NCBI RefSeq assembly: GCF_013426895.1 | Contig: NZ_AP023176.1 | Span: 1,922,001 to 1,986,000, forward strand | DNA: 64,000 bases | Direction: 5' to 3' | Source of the DNA: Paraburkholderia largidicola | Lineage (GTDB): Bacteria > Pseudomonadota > Gammaproteobacteria > Burkholderiales > Burkholderiaceae | In this document: positions 8,751 to 16,585 of the stretch, piece after piece | Position numbering within the stretch: the first letter of the stretch is position 1 | How the letters are laid out: each line of letters begins with the position of its first letter | Translations under genes and position numbers: made by a program | Notes under the pieces: generated by a model | What the model was told of the DNA's origin: nothing | Seen by the model: only the letters and a program-made list of their open reading frames with translations | The model's database searches: none

Positions 8751-9890
8751 ATGAAAAAGACATTCGTCATGGCTGCCCTCGCGGCGAGCTACGCGTGCCA
8801 TGCGCAGGCACAAAACACGGTCACGCTGTATGGCGTGATCGACGCGGGTCTGTCGTACACGAACAACCAGAAAGGCAGCAGCGCGTGGCAAGCGGGCAGC
8901 GGCGACGTGACGGGCAGCCACTGGGGCATGCTGGCTCGCGAAGACCTGGGCGGCGGCACCAAGGCGATCTTTCAGCTCGAAAACGGCTTCAGCGTGATGA
9001 ACGGCACGCTGCGCCAGGGTGGGCGTCTGTTCGGTTACCAGGCTTATACGGGGCTGTCGAATGACAGGTTCGGCACGTTGACGCTTGGACGTCAGTACGA
9101 TTCCGTGGTCGACTACCTCGCGCCGCTCAGCTTCACGGGTCATCATCCCGGCGGCAACAATCTCTCCGCGCACCCTTACGACAACGACAATCTGAACAAC
9201 TCGTTCCGCGTGAACAACTCGGTGAAGTTCGCGAGCAACAGCTATGCGGGCGTGAAGTTCGGCGCGTTGTACGGTTTCTCGAACGAAGCGGGCGGATTCG
9301 ACGACAACCGGCTATACAGCTTCGGTACCTCGTATGAGGCAGGCCCGTTGCGTCTCGGCGCAGGCTACTTCCAGGCGGACAACGGCGGCAGCAGCAACAC
9401 GAACGGCGCATTGACGTTGACCGACCGCACGTTTATCGCAGCGCGTCAGCGCACGTATGGCGCGGGCGGAACCTACTCGATCGGCGCGGCGACGTTCGGT
9501 GCGGTCTGGACGCGCACGCAACTCGGCGGACTCGCGACGATCAACGGTGCGAACAGCCTCGGCCTCGCTGCGAATGGCGAGGGTATGAGCTTCAGCAATT
9601 ACGAACTCAATGCAAGCTACTCGCTCACGCCGACCATCGCGCTGAACGGCGAATACACGTACACGTCGGGCTCGATGTCGAATGCGACGGGCCAGCATCA
9701 TCCGAAGTGGCATGAAGTCTCGGTGCAAACCGATTACTTCCTGTCCAAGCGAACCGACCTTTACGTGCAGGCGAGCTATCAGCATATCTCCGCTGACGGC
9801 TCCGGTCTCACTGCCGATATCAGCGGACAAAGCGCTTCATCGAACGATCAACAGATTGTCGTTGCTGTCGGGATGCGGCACCGGTTCTAA
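8751..9890 (+). CDS. Gram-negative general porin (Burkholderia type)
   Basis: Predicted 379-residue outer-membrane trimeric beta-barrel porin. Signal peptide at residues 1-20 (MKKTFVMAALAASYACHAQA). The mature protein opens with NTVTLYGVIDAGLSYTNN, contains GMLAREDLGGGTKAIFQLENG and RLFGYQAYTGL, and ends in the classical terminal phenylalanine (GMRHRF) needed for barrel assembly. ATG 8751 is preceded by AAAGGGGA, which decides the start over an upstream ATG at 8709. It lies 133 bp after the iron-type ABC operon in the same direction, but this family is non-specific, so a role in siderophore entry should not be assumed. Confidence 0.93.
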   Translation: MKKTFVMAALAASYACHAQAQNTVTLYGVIDAGLSYTNNQKGSSAWQAGSGDVTGSHWGMLAREDLGGGTKAIFQLENGFSVMNGTLRQGGRLFGYQAYTGLSNDRFGTLTLGRQYDSVVDYLAPLSFTGHHPGGNNLSAHPYDNDNLNNSFRVNNSVKFASNSYAGVKFGALYGFSNEAGGFDDNRLYSFGTSYEAGPLRLGAGYFQADNGGSSNTNGALTLTDRTFIAARQRTYGAGGTYSIGAATFGAVWTRTQLGGLATINGANSLGLAANGEGMSFSNYELNASYSLTPTIALNGEYTYTSGSMSNATGQHHPKWHEVSVQTDYFLSKRTDLYVQASYQHISADGSGLTADISGQSASSNDQQIVVAVGMRHRF

Positions 9891-9897
9891 AACGGTC

Positions 9898-9930
9898 AAA
9901 GCCGCCGCGTTCATATGAACCGGCGGCTTG
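9898..9930. terminator. Strong bidirectional terminator between two porin genes
   Basis: AAGCCGCCG (9899-9907) pairs with CGGCGGCTT (9921-9929). The loop contains the perfect palindrome GTTCATATGAAC (9909-9920), so the stem extends almost to the tip with one bulged C. A-rich and T-containing flanks suit termination from either side of the convergent porins. Confidence 0.8.
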
Positions 9931-9939
9931 ATGCAGCAA

Positions 9940-11157
9940 TCAGAACTTGTGCCGGATGCCGACCCGCACGGTGCTTTGCCGGTCGCTGGTGGACGGCGTG
10001 AGATTGTTGATGGCCGCAACGGCCGCCGTGCCCGTCGAGTCCGTGCCCGACGCTTTCTGATAGACGCCGATCAGATACACGTCGGTGCGCTTCGACAGAA
10101 AATAATCCGCGCCGATCGCGCCTTGATAGTAGCGCGCGCCAGGGTTCGTTCCCGTCGACGAATCGACGCTGCCGCCGTGCGTATAGTCGAATGCCGCCCC
10201 GAGCAGGAAGGCAGGCGTCAGCTGATACTTGAAGTTCACTTCCGCGTTATTGAACGTCGCGTTGCCATGATAGCCGCGCGGATTCGGACCGGACTCCACC
10301 GTATCGCCGAGATTCCTGAACTGCGTATTCGAATACGTTGCACCGAACGTCGCCGCGCCGAACGTGTAAGCCGCGCCCGCCGCGATCACCTGATACGTAC
10401 GCGCCGACGCATAGCCGCTATACACCGGTGACGAAATGAAGTTCGTGCTCGCCGTGGCTGCCGTGCTCGCGCCGTTGTCCCCGAAGAAACCGACATTCGG
10501 ATTGCGCGCATTCAGATAGCCGACGCCCAGAGAAAGCGGACCGTTCGCATAGCCGGCGCCGAGCGACCACACCTGATTGCGCGACGCCTCGCCCGCTACG
10601 CCACCCACGCTGTACACGCCGCCGAACGTGAGGCCCGCATAGTTGGCGCTCGTGTACTTGATCGCATTGTTCACGCGATACGCGTTGTTGATATTGTCGA
10701 GATCGCCCGGATGCGCGGCGATATAGCCGCCCCACTGATCGCCTGCTTCAAAGGGGCCGACATAATCGACGACGGAATCGTACTGGCGGCCGAGCAGCAC
10801 TGAGCCATACGCGTTCGACAGCCCGACATACGCCTGTCGTCCGAACATCAGCCCTTGCGTGCTGCCGCGATTCTTCTGGCCAAGCGATCCGCTATTCAGA
10901 TCGAAGCCGTTTTCGAGCACGAAGAGCGCAGCGAGACCGCCGCCGAGATCTTCCTTGCCGCGCAACCCCCAGCGGCTCGCCTGCATCACGCCGCTCGACA
11001 CGTTGTACAGATTGTGGCCTCCCGAATTCGAGGTCCAGTTGAAACCATCGTCGACGATGCCGTACATCGTCACCGAACTCTGCGCGTGCGCCGCGCCAGC
11101 GAACGCACACTCGACCAACGTCAATGCGGCCAATGCGGCTGCGGATTTGATTCTCAT
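9940..11157 (-). CDS. Gram-negative general porin (second copy)
   Basis: Predicted 405-residue outer-membrane porin. Signal peptide at residues 1-25 (MRIKSAAALAALTLVECAFAGAAHA), then QSSVTMYGIVDDGFNWTSN. Internal blocks parallel the neighbouring porin: GLRGKEDLGGGLAALFVLENG, GRQAYVGLSN, LLGRQYDSVVDYV, and a terminal Phe (VGIRHKF). It converges on the other porin with only a terminator between them. The two clearly belong to the same family but differ through most loops, so this is probably an old duplication rather than a recent one. The long gap upstream (11158-11499) carries its promoter. Confidence 0.93.
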   Translation of the reverse strand: MRIKSAAALAALTLVECAFAGAAHAQSSVTMYGIVDDGFNWTSNSGGHNLYNVSSGVMQASRWGLRGKEDLGGGLAALFVLENGFDLNSGSLGQKNRGSTQGLMFGRQAYVGLSNAYGSVLLGRQYDSVVDYVGPFEAGDQWGGYIAAHPGDLDNINNAYRVNNAIKYTSANYAGLTFGGVYSVGGVAGEASRNQVWSLGAGYANGPLSLGVGYLNARNPNVGFFGDNGASTAATASTNFISSPVYSGYASARTYQVIAAGAAYTFGAATFGATYSNTQFRNLGDTVESGPNPRGYHGNATFNNAEVNFKYQLTPAFLLGAAFDYTHGGSVDSSTGTNPGARYYQGAIGADYFLSKRTDVYLIGVYQKASGTDSTGTAAVAAINNLTPSTSDRQSTVRVGIRHKF

Positions 11158-11499
11158 AGATTCGTCATCCCGTTCATCCCGACTGCTTCGATTGAATGAC
11201 GCAGCGAATGATGACTGCGCCGCGGCTCTTACGAGGACCGCAATCTAAGTTCGCCGTTATGCGCGGTCAAATCAGTCAAATAGAGCAGGCGCGATAAGCG
11301 CGCTTTATTTAAACCTGCACGCAAGCAAACGCAGTCACACGCGACATGAATGCCATTTATGTCGCGCATTTTTGGCCTGAATTTGACGGTCTTTCTGCAC
11401 GCTCCTATCGTTCGCTCATGTCTGTCTGATTCGCCAGGTCGCCTTGCCCGTCCCAGGATCGGGAAGCGGAAACTTCAACGTCTTGCTCAGCCCAATGCC
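11158..11499. other. 342-bp divergent intergenic region
   Basis: This region separates the porin (-) from the MHS transporter (+) and should contain both promoters. The only strong structure is the near-perfect palindrome at 11340-11366, listed separately. The transporter frame is open back to an ATG at 11350, but the added 50 residues are not family-like, so the region is treated as non-coding. Confidence 0.6.
11340..11366 (+). promoter_or_regulatory. 27-bp palindrome with T run (operator or attenuator candidate)
   Basis: CGCGACAT (11340-11347) pairs with ATGTCGCG (11359-11366), and AATG (11349-11352) pairs with CATT (11354-11357) inside it. Only the centre and one G/T pair are not Watson-Crick. 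CATTTTT follows directly. It reads as a terminator on the + strand, although no + gene lies upstream, so it is either an attenuator in the transporter leader or a dimeric-regulator site. Confidence 0.5.
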
Positions 11500-12852
11500 A
11501 TGAATCCTCACGCGACAGCCACGCTTTCTCCTTCCTCTCCCGTACGCAAGACAAGCAGCGTCCGCCGCGCGGTGACGACGGCCGTGCTCGGCCAGATACT
11601 CGAGTGGTACGACTTCTTTCTCTATGGAACGGCAGCCGCGCTCGTATTCGGCAAACTGTTCTTTCCCGTCGGCAGCGATCCGTTGACGGGCACGATCGCG
11701 GCATTCGGCGGATTCACCGTGGGTTTTATTGCACGGCCTGTGGGCGGCGTGCTGTGCGGCCATATCGGTGACCGCTACGGACGCAAGACGGTGATGATGC
11801 TCACGTTATTGACGATGGGCGTTGCGACGATGTGCATGGGGCTTCTGCCGACGTATCAGCAGATCGGCATCGCGGCGCCTATCGGTCTTGTCCTGCTGCG
11901 CATTCTTCAGGGGCTCGCAGCGGGCGGCGAATGGAGCGGCAGCATTCTGCTGATTCACGAAAGCGCGCCGCCATCGAGGCGCGGTGCACTTGCCGCCTGG
12001 AGCCCGAGCGGCGCGGCATTTGGCTTCGTGCTGTCGACGGCTGCGTTCCTGCTTGCGCAAACGCTGTCGCCCGACGACTTCCTCAGCTGGGGCTGGCGCG
12101 TGCCGTTCCTGTGCAGCGTGGTGCTCGTCGTGCTCGGACTCTGGATGCGCCGCTCCGTCGAAGAAAGCGCCGACTTCGCCGCAGTCAAGTCCACGCACCG
12201 CGAAAGCCGCATGCCGATCGTCGAAGTATTGCGCCGTTGCCCGCGTCAGGTGCTCACTGTGTTCGGCCTGCGCTTCGGCGAAGGCGGCGCGTCGTATATC
12301 TTCTTCGCGTTCTCGATTGCGTATGGCCAGTTTCTCGGCCTGAAGTCGACATGGATACTCGGCGGACTCACGCTGTCGATGCTGCTGATGCTCCCCGTGT
12401 CGCTTCTGATGGGACATCTCACCGACAAGGTCGGCCGCAAGCCCGTCTATCTTGTCGGTGCCATTGCGATGGTGCTGGTCGCGTATCCGTATTTCACGCT
12501 GCTCGCCTCGGGCGTGCTGTGGAAAGTAATTGCCGCGCTGATCCTCGCCAATAGCATCACGCTCGGTATTCTGGAAGGCGCGCAGCCCGCGTTCATCAGC
12601 GAACTGCTGCCCGTTCATCTGCGCTTCTCGGGCCTCGGCATTGGACGCGAAATTTCGTCGGTACTCGGCGGCGGCCTTTCACCGATGATCGCCACCGCGT
12701 TGCTCGCTCACTATCGCAGCGCCACGCCCGTCGCGATCTATCTCGTCGCACTCGCGCTCGTCACGGTGATCGCGACCTGCATCGCCCCCGAAACCTTCCC
12801 ACGCGCCGCACGGCTGCAGGCAAAGCAGAGCGCCGAGCCCGTCACGGCCTGA
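11500..12852 (+). CDS. MHS-family MFS transporter (metabolite:H+ symporter)
   Basis: Predicted 450-residue inner-membrane proton symporter with 12 transmembrane helices. MHS signatures are clear: LGQILEWYDFFLYGTAAALVF at the first helix, HIGDRYGRKTVMMLTL in the loop 2-3 motif, LRILQGLAAGGEWSGSILL, and LTDKVGRKPVYL in the second half. MHS members take up organic acids such as shikimate, alpha-ketoglutarate or aromatic acids. Start set at ATG 11500, where similarity begins. It is followed after 34 nt by a flavin monooxygenase gene, so it probably imports that enzyme's substrate, likely an aromatic or other cyclic acid; the identity cannot be read from sequence. Confidence 0.88.
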   Translation: MNPHATATLSPSSPVRKTSSVRRAVTTAVLGQILEWYDFFLYGTAAALVFGKLFFPVGSDPLTGTIAAFGGFTVGFIARPVGGVLCGHIGDRYGRKTVMMLTLLTMGVATMCMGLLPTYQQIGIAAPIGLVLLRILQGLAAGGEWSGSILLIHESAPPSRRGALAAWSPSGAAFGFVLSTAAFLLAQTLSPDDFLSWGWRVPFLCSVVLVVLGLWMRRSVEESADFAAVKSTHRESRMPIVEVLRRCPRQVLTVFGLRFGEGGASYIFFAFSIAYGQFLGLKSTWILGGLTLSMLLMLPVSLLMGHLTDKVGRKPVYLVGAIAMVLVAYPYFTLLASGVLWKVIAALILANSITLGILEGAQPAFISELLPVHLRFSGLGIGREISSVLGGGLSPMIATALLAHYRSATPVAIYLVALALVTVIATCIAPETFPRAARLQAKQSAEPVTA

Positions 12853-12886
12853 TCGACTGCTCCATTCCACTCAACACGTATCCATC

Positions 12887-14098
12887 ATGCAAAGCCTTCA
12901 CAGCATTTCGACGGTTGCCCGCGAGCCGCGCTTCATCGACCAGGGCGAGTCGTATCCCGAGTATGCCGGTCCCATTTCGCTCGATGTTCTGATCGAGGAA
13001 ATCGAACGGCGTCGCGACGAGTTCGATCAGGTGTCGCATGTGCCGCGCGACATGATCGCGAAGATGAAACGCGCGGGCATCTACCGCGCCAGCACGCCCC
13101 GCCGTTTCGGCGGTGACGCACTGCCGCCGCCGCAGTTTCTCGCGATCCTCGAACGCATTGCCATCGCGGATGGCTCGACTGCGTGGGTTGCCGCGTTCGG
13201 ATCGGCGAATACGTACCTCGCGGCGCTGCCCATTGAAACGCAACAGCGGATCTACGCGAAGGGACCGGATCAGGTTTTCGCGGGCGGTCTCTACCCGCTG
13301 CAACCCGCGATCAAAGTGCCGGACGGCTACAAGGTCAGCGGCCAGTGGCGCTTCGCGAGCGGCTGTAAAGGCGCGGACTGGATCGGCGTCGGTATTGGCG
13401 GCACGCCCGCGAGTTCGGGCGATGCGGGCGCGGGCAAACCATTCACCGCCGTATTTCCCGCGAGCGAGGTGGAGATCGTCGACAACTGGAACGTGGTCGG
13501 CATGCAGGGCACGGGCAGTCACGATCTGCGCCTGCGCGACAAGTTCGTCGATGCGCAATGGACCTTCGTGCGCGGCGGTCACGCGCTGATCGACGAACCG
13601 TTGTACCGCTACCCCGCTGTCGCCTATCAGGCGCAGGTGCATGCGGCCGTGAACGTCGGTTTGGCGCGCGCCGCGCTCGATCTCCTGAGCGACATGTCCG
13701 GCGCGACCAAAACGACGACGGGCGCGCCGCGTCTCGCAGACCGCGGCTACTACCGCTCCGGCCTCGCGAAAGCGGAAGCGCAGTGGCGCAGCGCGCGTGC
13801 GTTCTTCTACGAGTCCGCGCAAGCCGCGTGGGACACGATTCTCGCGGGCGACCCCGTCACGCCGGAGCAGGCGAATCTGATGCGCCTGAGCGCGACACAT
13901 GCGGCCCACGTATGTGCCGAAGTCGTGATGCAGGCGTATCAGATGGCGGGCATTGCCGCGATTTATCGCGAGAGCCGTTTGCAGCGTCTGGTGCGCGACT
14001 CGATCGTCGTGACGCAGCACGCGTTTCTCGGCGAGGGCACGTATGACGCGTCGGGCGCGCTGTTCGTCGGCATTCCGCCCGTCACGCCGTATCCCTGA
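12887..14098 (+). CDS. Flavin-dependent monooxygenase, oxygenase component (acyl-CoA dehydrogenase fold)
   Basis: Predicted 403-residue cytoplasmic enzyme of the acyl-CoA-dehydrogenase-fold monooxygenases (HsaA / C2-hydroxyphenylacetate hydroxylase group), which use reduced flavin and O2 to hydroxylate or open ring compounds. Visible segments: N-terminal helical domain with MIAKMKRAGIYRASTPRRFGG, middle domain YKVSGQWRFASGCKGADW (the substrate/flavin face, with the SG.W.F.SG pattern) and VVGMQGTGSHDLRL, then a helical C-terminal domain ending QHAFLGEGTYDASG. A flavin reductase gene follows at once, which supplies FMNH2 or FADH2. Substrate unknown; the neighbouring MHS transporter suggests an imported acid. 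Confidence 0.82.
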   Translation: MQSLHSISTVAREPRFIDQGESYPEYAGPISLDVLIEEIERRRDEFDQVSHVPRDMIAKMKRAGIYRASTPRRFGGDALPPPQFLAILERIAIADGSTAWVAAFGSANTYLAALPIETQQRIYAKGPDQVFAGGLYPLQPAIKVPDGYKVSGQWRFASGCKGADWIGVGIGGTPASSGDAGAGKPFTAVFPASEVEIVDNWNVVGMQGTGSHDLRLRDKFVDAQWTFVRGGHALIDEPLYRYPAVAYQAQVHAAVNVGLARAALDLLSDMSGATKTTTGAPRLADRGYYRSGLAKAEAQWRSARAFFYESAQAAWDTILAGDPVTPEQANLMRLSATHAAHVCAEVVMQAYQMAGIAAIYRESRLQRLVRDSIVVTQHAFLGEGTYDASGALFVGIPPVTPYP

Positions 14099-14130
14099 TG
14101 CAACGCGCGATCGAACCCGAGGAGCAAGCG

Positions 14131-14667
14131 ATGACGAACGAAGACATGAAGCGGCGCTTTCGCGACGCGATGGCGTGCCTGCCCGCTGCCGTCAATGTCA
14201 TTACGACCGACGGCCCGAGCGGCCGCTGCGGCATCACCGCGAGCGCGGTCTGCTCGGTGACCGACGAACCGCCGACGATGCTCGTCTGTATCAACCAGGC
14301 CAGCTATGTGCACGACGTGCTGCGTGAAAACCGCAGCGTCTGCATCAACGTGCTTGCCGGCGAGTATCAGGATCTCGCGCGCGACTTCGCGGGCATGACG
14401 TCGTGCCCGATGGACGAGCGCTTCGCGCGTCATCCGTGGAAGCTGGGCCATTCGGACGTACCCGTGCTTTCGCATGCGATTGCGAACCTCGAAGGCACGA
14501 TCGTCGAACTGAAGAGCGTCGGATCGCACTCGGTCATGTTCGTGCGGATCGACGCTATCTCGGTACGCTCGGATGGCGACGGTCTGATCTATTTCGCGCG
14601 GCAGTTTCATCGCCTAGTGCGGCCCGTCGCGACCACAGCGTCCGTTGCCACTCAATGCGCGAGGTAA
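14131..14667 (+). CDS. NAD(P)H:flavin reductase (HpaC-like), partner of the monooxygenase
   Basis: Predicted 178-residue flavin reductase-like protein (split-barrel flavin-binding fold) that provides reduced flavin to the upstream oxygenase. Typical features: FRDAMACLPAAVNVITTDGPSGRCGITASAVCSVTDEPPTML at the N-terminus (the short-chain flavin reductase motif) and conserved NRSVCINVLAGEYQDLARDFAG. ATG 14131 has GAGGAG 7 nt upstream and was preferred; ATG 14098, overlapping the previous stop, is an alternative adding 11 residues. The C-terminus overlaps the next gene by 13 nt, so the four genes from the transporter on form one operon. Confidence 0.86.
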   Translation: MTNEDMKRRFRDAMACLPAAVNVITTDGPSGRCGITASAVCSVTDEPPTMLVCINQASYVHDVLRENRSVCINVLAGEYQDLARDFAGMTSCPMDERFARHPWKLGHSDVPVLSHAIANLEGTIVELKSVGSHSVMFVRIDAISVRSDGDGLIYFARQFHRLVRPVATTASVATQCAR

Positions 14668-15362
14668 GCGTGCAAGTCTGCTTCTTTCTGATTGGCGAAA
14701 GTACTACTCAAGCGCGCAGTGTGCTCGATCGATCGGAGATCTCGCGCTTGCAGTCTGTCGCACATGACGCCGCGGGCTTGCGTCGCTTCGTGCTGCATCT
14801 TCCTGCCGGGCACGACGAGCGCGTGGCTTCGGCGCCGTTCTGTGTCACACAATGGTATTTCGACGATCTCGAACGGCTCGAAGCGGCGCTGCAGCCTGGC
14901 GGCGCAATACAAGCCGCCGCTGACAGCATCGCTGCAACTGTGGACGAGTGCACGCTGCTCCAGCAGGCAATGGCCGTGCGCAAGTTCCCGACACCGCATG
15001 CAAGCGATACACACGACGAGCGTTGCACCTATCTCGTCAGCTATGAAGGTGAAGCGCACGACTTCAACGCGTGGCTCACGCATTACCTGACCCATCATCC
15101 GCCATTGATGACACAACTGCCTGGCATTCGCGAACTGGAGATCTATACGCGCATCGACTATCGCTCGGCTTTGAAGCACACGCGCGCAACGGCCATGCAA
15201 CGCAACAAGGTGGTATTCGACGACGTCGCTTCACTCGATGCCGCGCTGGCCTCGCCCGTGCGTGCCCGTATGAAAGCGGACTTCGATTCGTTTCCGCCGT
15301 ATAGCGGAGCGACGCCGCATTACCCGATGCACAGCATTTACGGTAATCTGACGCGCGAGTGA
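14655..15362 (+). CDS. Two-lobed EthD/ferredoxin-like-fold protein
   Basis: Predicted 235-residue cytoplasmic protein, function not recognised with certainty. The sequence looks like two alpha/beta ferredoxin-like lobes in one chain (about 5-105 and 125-230). The second has the EthD-type pattern TYLVSYEG, FNAWLTHYLTHHPPLMTQLPGIRELEIYTR. Such dimeric alpha-beta barrel proteins often accompany ring-degrading oxygenases as isomerases, hydrolases or product-handling factors. ATG 14655 overlaps the reductase gene; GTG 14670 with GAGG 5 nt upstream is equally possible. Last gene of the transporter-monooxygenase-reductase operon, so a role in the same pathway is inferred from position. Confidence 0.6.
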   Translation: MREVSVQVCFFLIGESTTQARSVLDRSEISRLQSVAHDAAGLRRFVLHLPAGHDERVASAPFCVTQWYFDDLERLEAALQPGGAIQAAADSIAATVDECTLLQQAMAVRKFPTPHASDTHDERCTYLVSYEGEAHDFNAWLTHYLTHHPPLMTQLPGIRELEIYTRIDYRSALKHTRATAMQRNKVVFDDVASLDAALASPVRARMKADFDSFPPYSGATPHYPMHSIYGNLTRE

Positions 15363-15456
15363 AAGCGCCGAACGCGGGCATGCGGGTTCGGTCCAACAGC
15401 GAGGCGCGTCCGACTGCAAACCAGTCGCGCGCCGCCACGGCCGGGTTCCGAACGAC

Positions 15457-16380
15457 ATGACAAAGACGCCCCAAGGCATCACGGACTTGAATCTATTGCG
15501 CGTGTTTCTGGCCATTTCCGATCTGCGCAGCCTCACGGCGGCGGGCGAACGTCTTGGGCTCACGCAACCCGCCGTCAGTCACGCATTGCGCCGCTTGCGC
15601 ACGCTCTTCGACGATCCCCTGTTCGTTCGCACGCCGACGGGCATGGTGCCCACCGACGCCGCCGTCCGCCTGCACGCGCCGCTCGCACAGGCGTTCGGCA
15701 TCATCAACGTCGCGGTTCAGCAACTGGCGAAGTTCGATCCCGCAACCGCGCATCGCGTGTTCCGCGTGTCGATGTCGGACATGTCAGAGTTCTATTTTCT
15801 GCCGCCGCTGCTTGCGATGATCGACAGCACGGCGCCCGGCATACGTATCGAGGTCGTCAACTTCTCCGTGGATGCCGTGAGCACGGCAATGCGCAGCGGT
15901 GAGATCGATCTCGCGCTCGGTTATGTGCCGGGACTCGACGCCGCCTGCATCAGCACGACACTGTTCGTCGACGAGCATGTGTGCGTGGTGCGCGCGGGGC
16001 ATCCGCTGCGCAAACGCAATCCGACCAAGGACGACCTTGCCGCCCTGCGTTACGTGTATGCGAGTACGAATGCAACTGGTCACCGGATGGTCGAGCAATG
16101 GCTCGAAGAATTGAATCTGCGCCGCGATATCGTGCTGCGGCTGCCGCATTTCGTGGTTGCGCCGGAGATCGTCCAGAACACCGATCTCGCCGTCATCTTC
16201 CCGAAGAGCATTGCGCAGCGGTTCAACCGGAACAAGGCGTTCCGGATCCTGCCGTTGCCCTTTTCATTGCCACCAATTGAAATTCAGGTACACACGCATA
16301 TGCAGTTTTCCGCCGACCCCGGCATTGCATGGCTGCGTGACGCGATCTGCCGCATGTTCTCGACTCAGGTATCGAGATAG
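15457..16380 (+). CDS. LysR-family transcriptional regulator
   Basis: Predicted 307-residue LysR regulator. N-terminal winged HTH at about 8-66 (LRVFLAISDLRSLTAAGERLG, then LTQPAVSHALRRLRTLFDD), followed by a periplasmic-binding-protein-like effector domain (about 95-300). The N-terminal pattern with LNLLRVF and GLTQPAVSHALRRLR is the NodD/NahR-like subgroup that responds to aromatic compounds. It lies 94 bp after the monooxygenase operon in the same direction and probably activates it. Its 3' end overlaps the stop of a convergent 61-codon gene by 16 bp. Confidence 0.88.
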   Translation: MTKTPQGITDLNLLRVFLAISDLRSLTAAGERLGLTQPAVSHALRRLRTLFDDPLFVRTPTGMVPTDAAVRLHAPLAQAFGIINVAVQQLAKFDPATAHRVFRVSMSDMSEFYFLPPLLAMIDSTAPGIRIEVVNFSVDAVSTAMRSGEIDLALGYVPGLDAACISTTLFVDEHVCVVRAGHPLRKRNPTKDDLAALRYVYASTNATGHRMVEQWLEELNLRRDIVLRLPHFVVAPEIVQNTDLAVIFPKSIAQRFNRNKAFRILPLPFSLPPIEIQVHTHMQFSADPGIAWLRDAICRMFSTQVSR

Positions 16381-16550
16381 TCCTTCACGAGTTCGTGAAT
16401 CTCAGCGAGTCTGTCTATCGCCACATTCGGGTCGAGTTCGCTATTCGCTTTCGCCAGCGCCATGACATCCGTGAGCGCTTCGTCCTGCTCCTCGGCCATC
16501 ATGCATAAACGAAATGGTGTGTACATACCGAGGCTCTCTGGCTCATTCAT
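16365..16550 (-). CDS. Small acidic hypothetical protein (61 aa)
   Basis: Not recognised. The 61-residue product is acidic and mostly helical (AEEQDEALTDVMALAKANSE, then AIDRLAEIHELVKDYLDT). Support for translation: an AGGGGGA Shine-Dalgarno 5 nt before ATG 16550 and a position 35 bp downstream of, and co-oriented with, a glycosyltransferase gene. Its 3' end runs 16 bp into the convergent LysR gene. It has no signal peptide or membrane segment. It could be a small regulatory or binding partner of the glycosyltransferase, but only proximity supports that. Confidence 0.55.
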   Translation of the reverse strand: MNEPESLGMYTPFRLCMMAEEQDEALTDVMALAKANSELDPNVAIDRLAEIHELVKDYLDT

Positions 16551-16585
16551 GATTGTCCCCCTGCGCTGTGATGCCGCGATGCACG

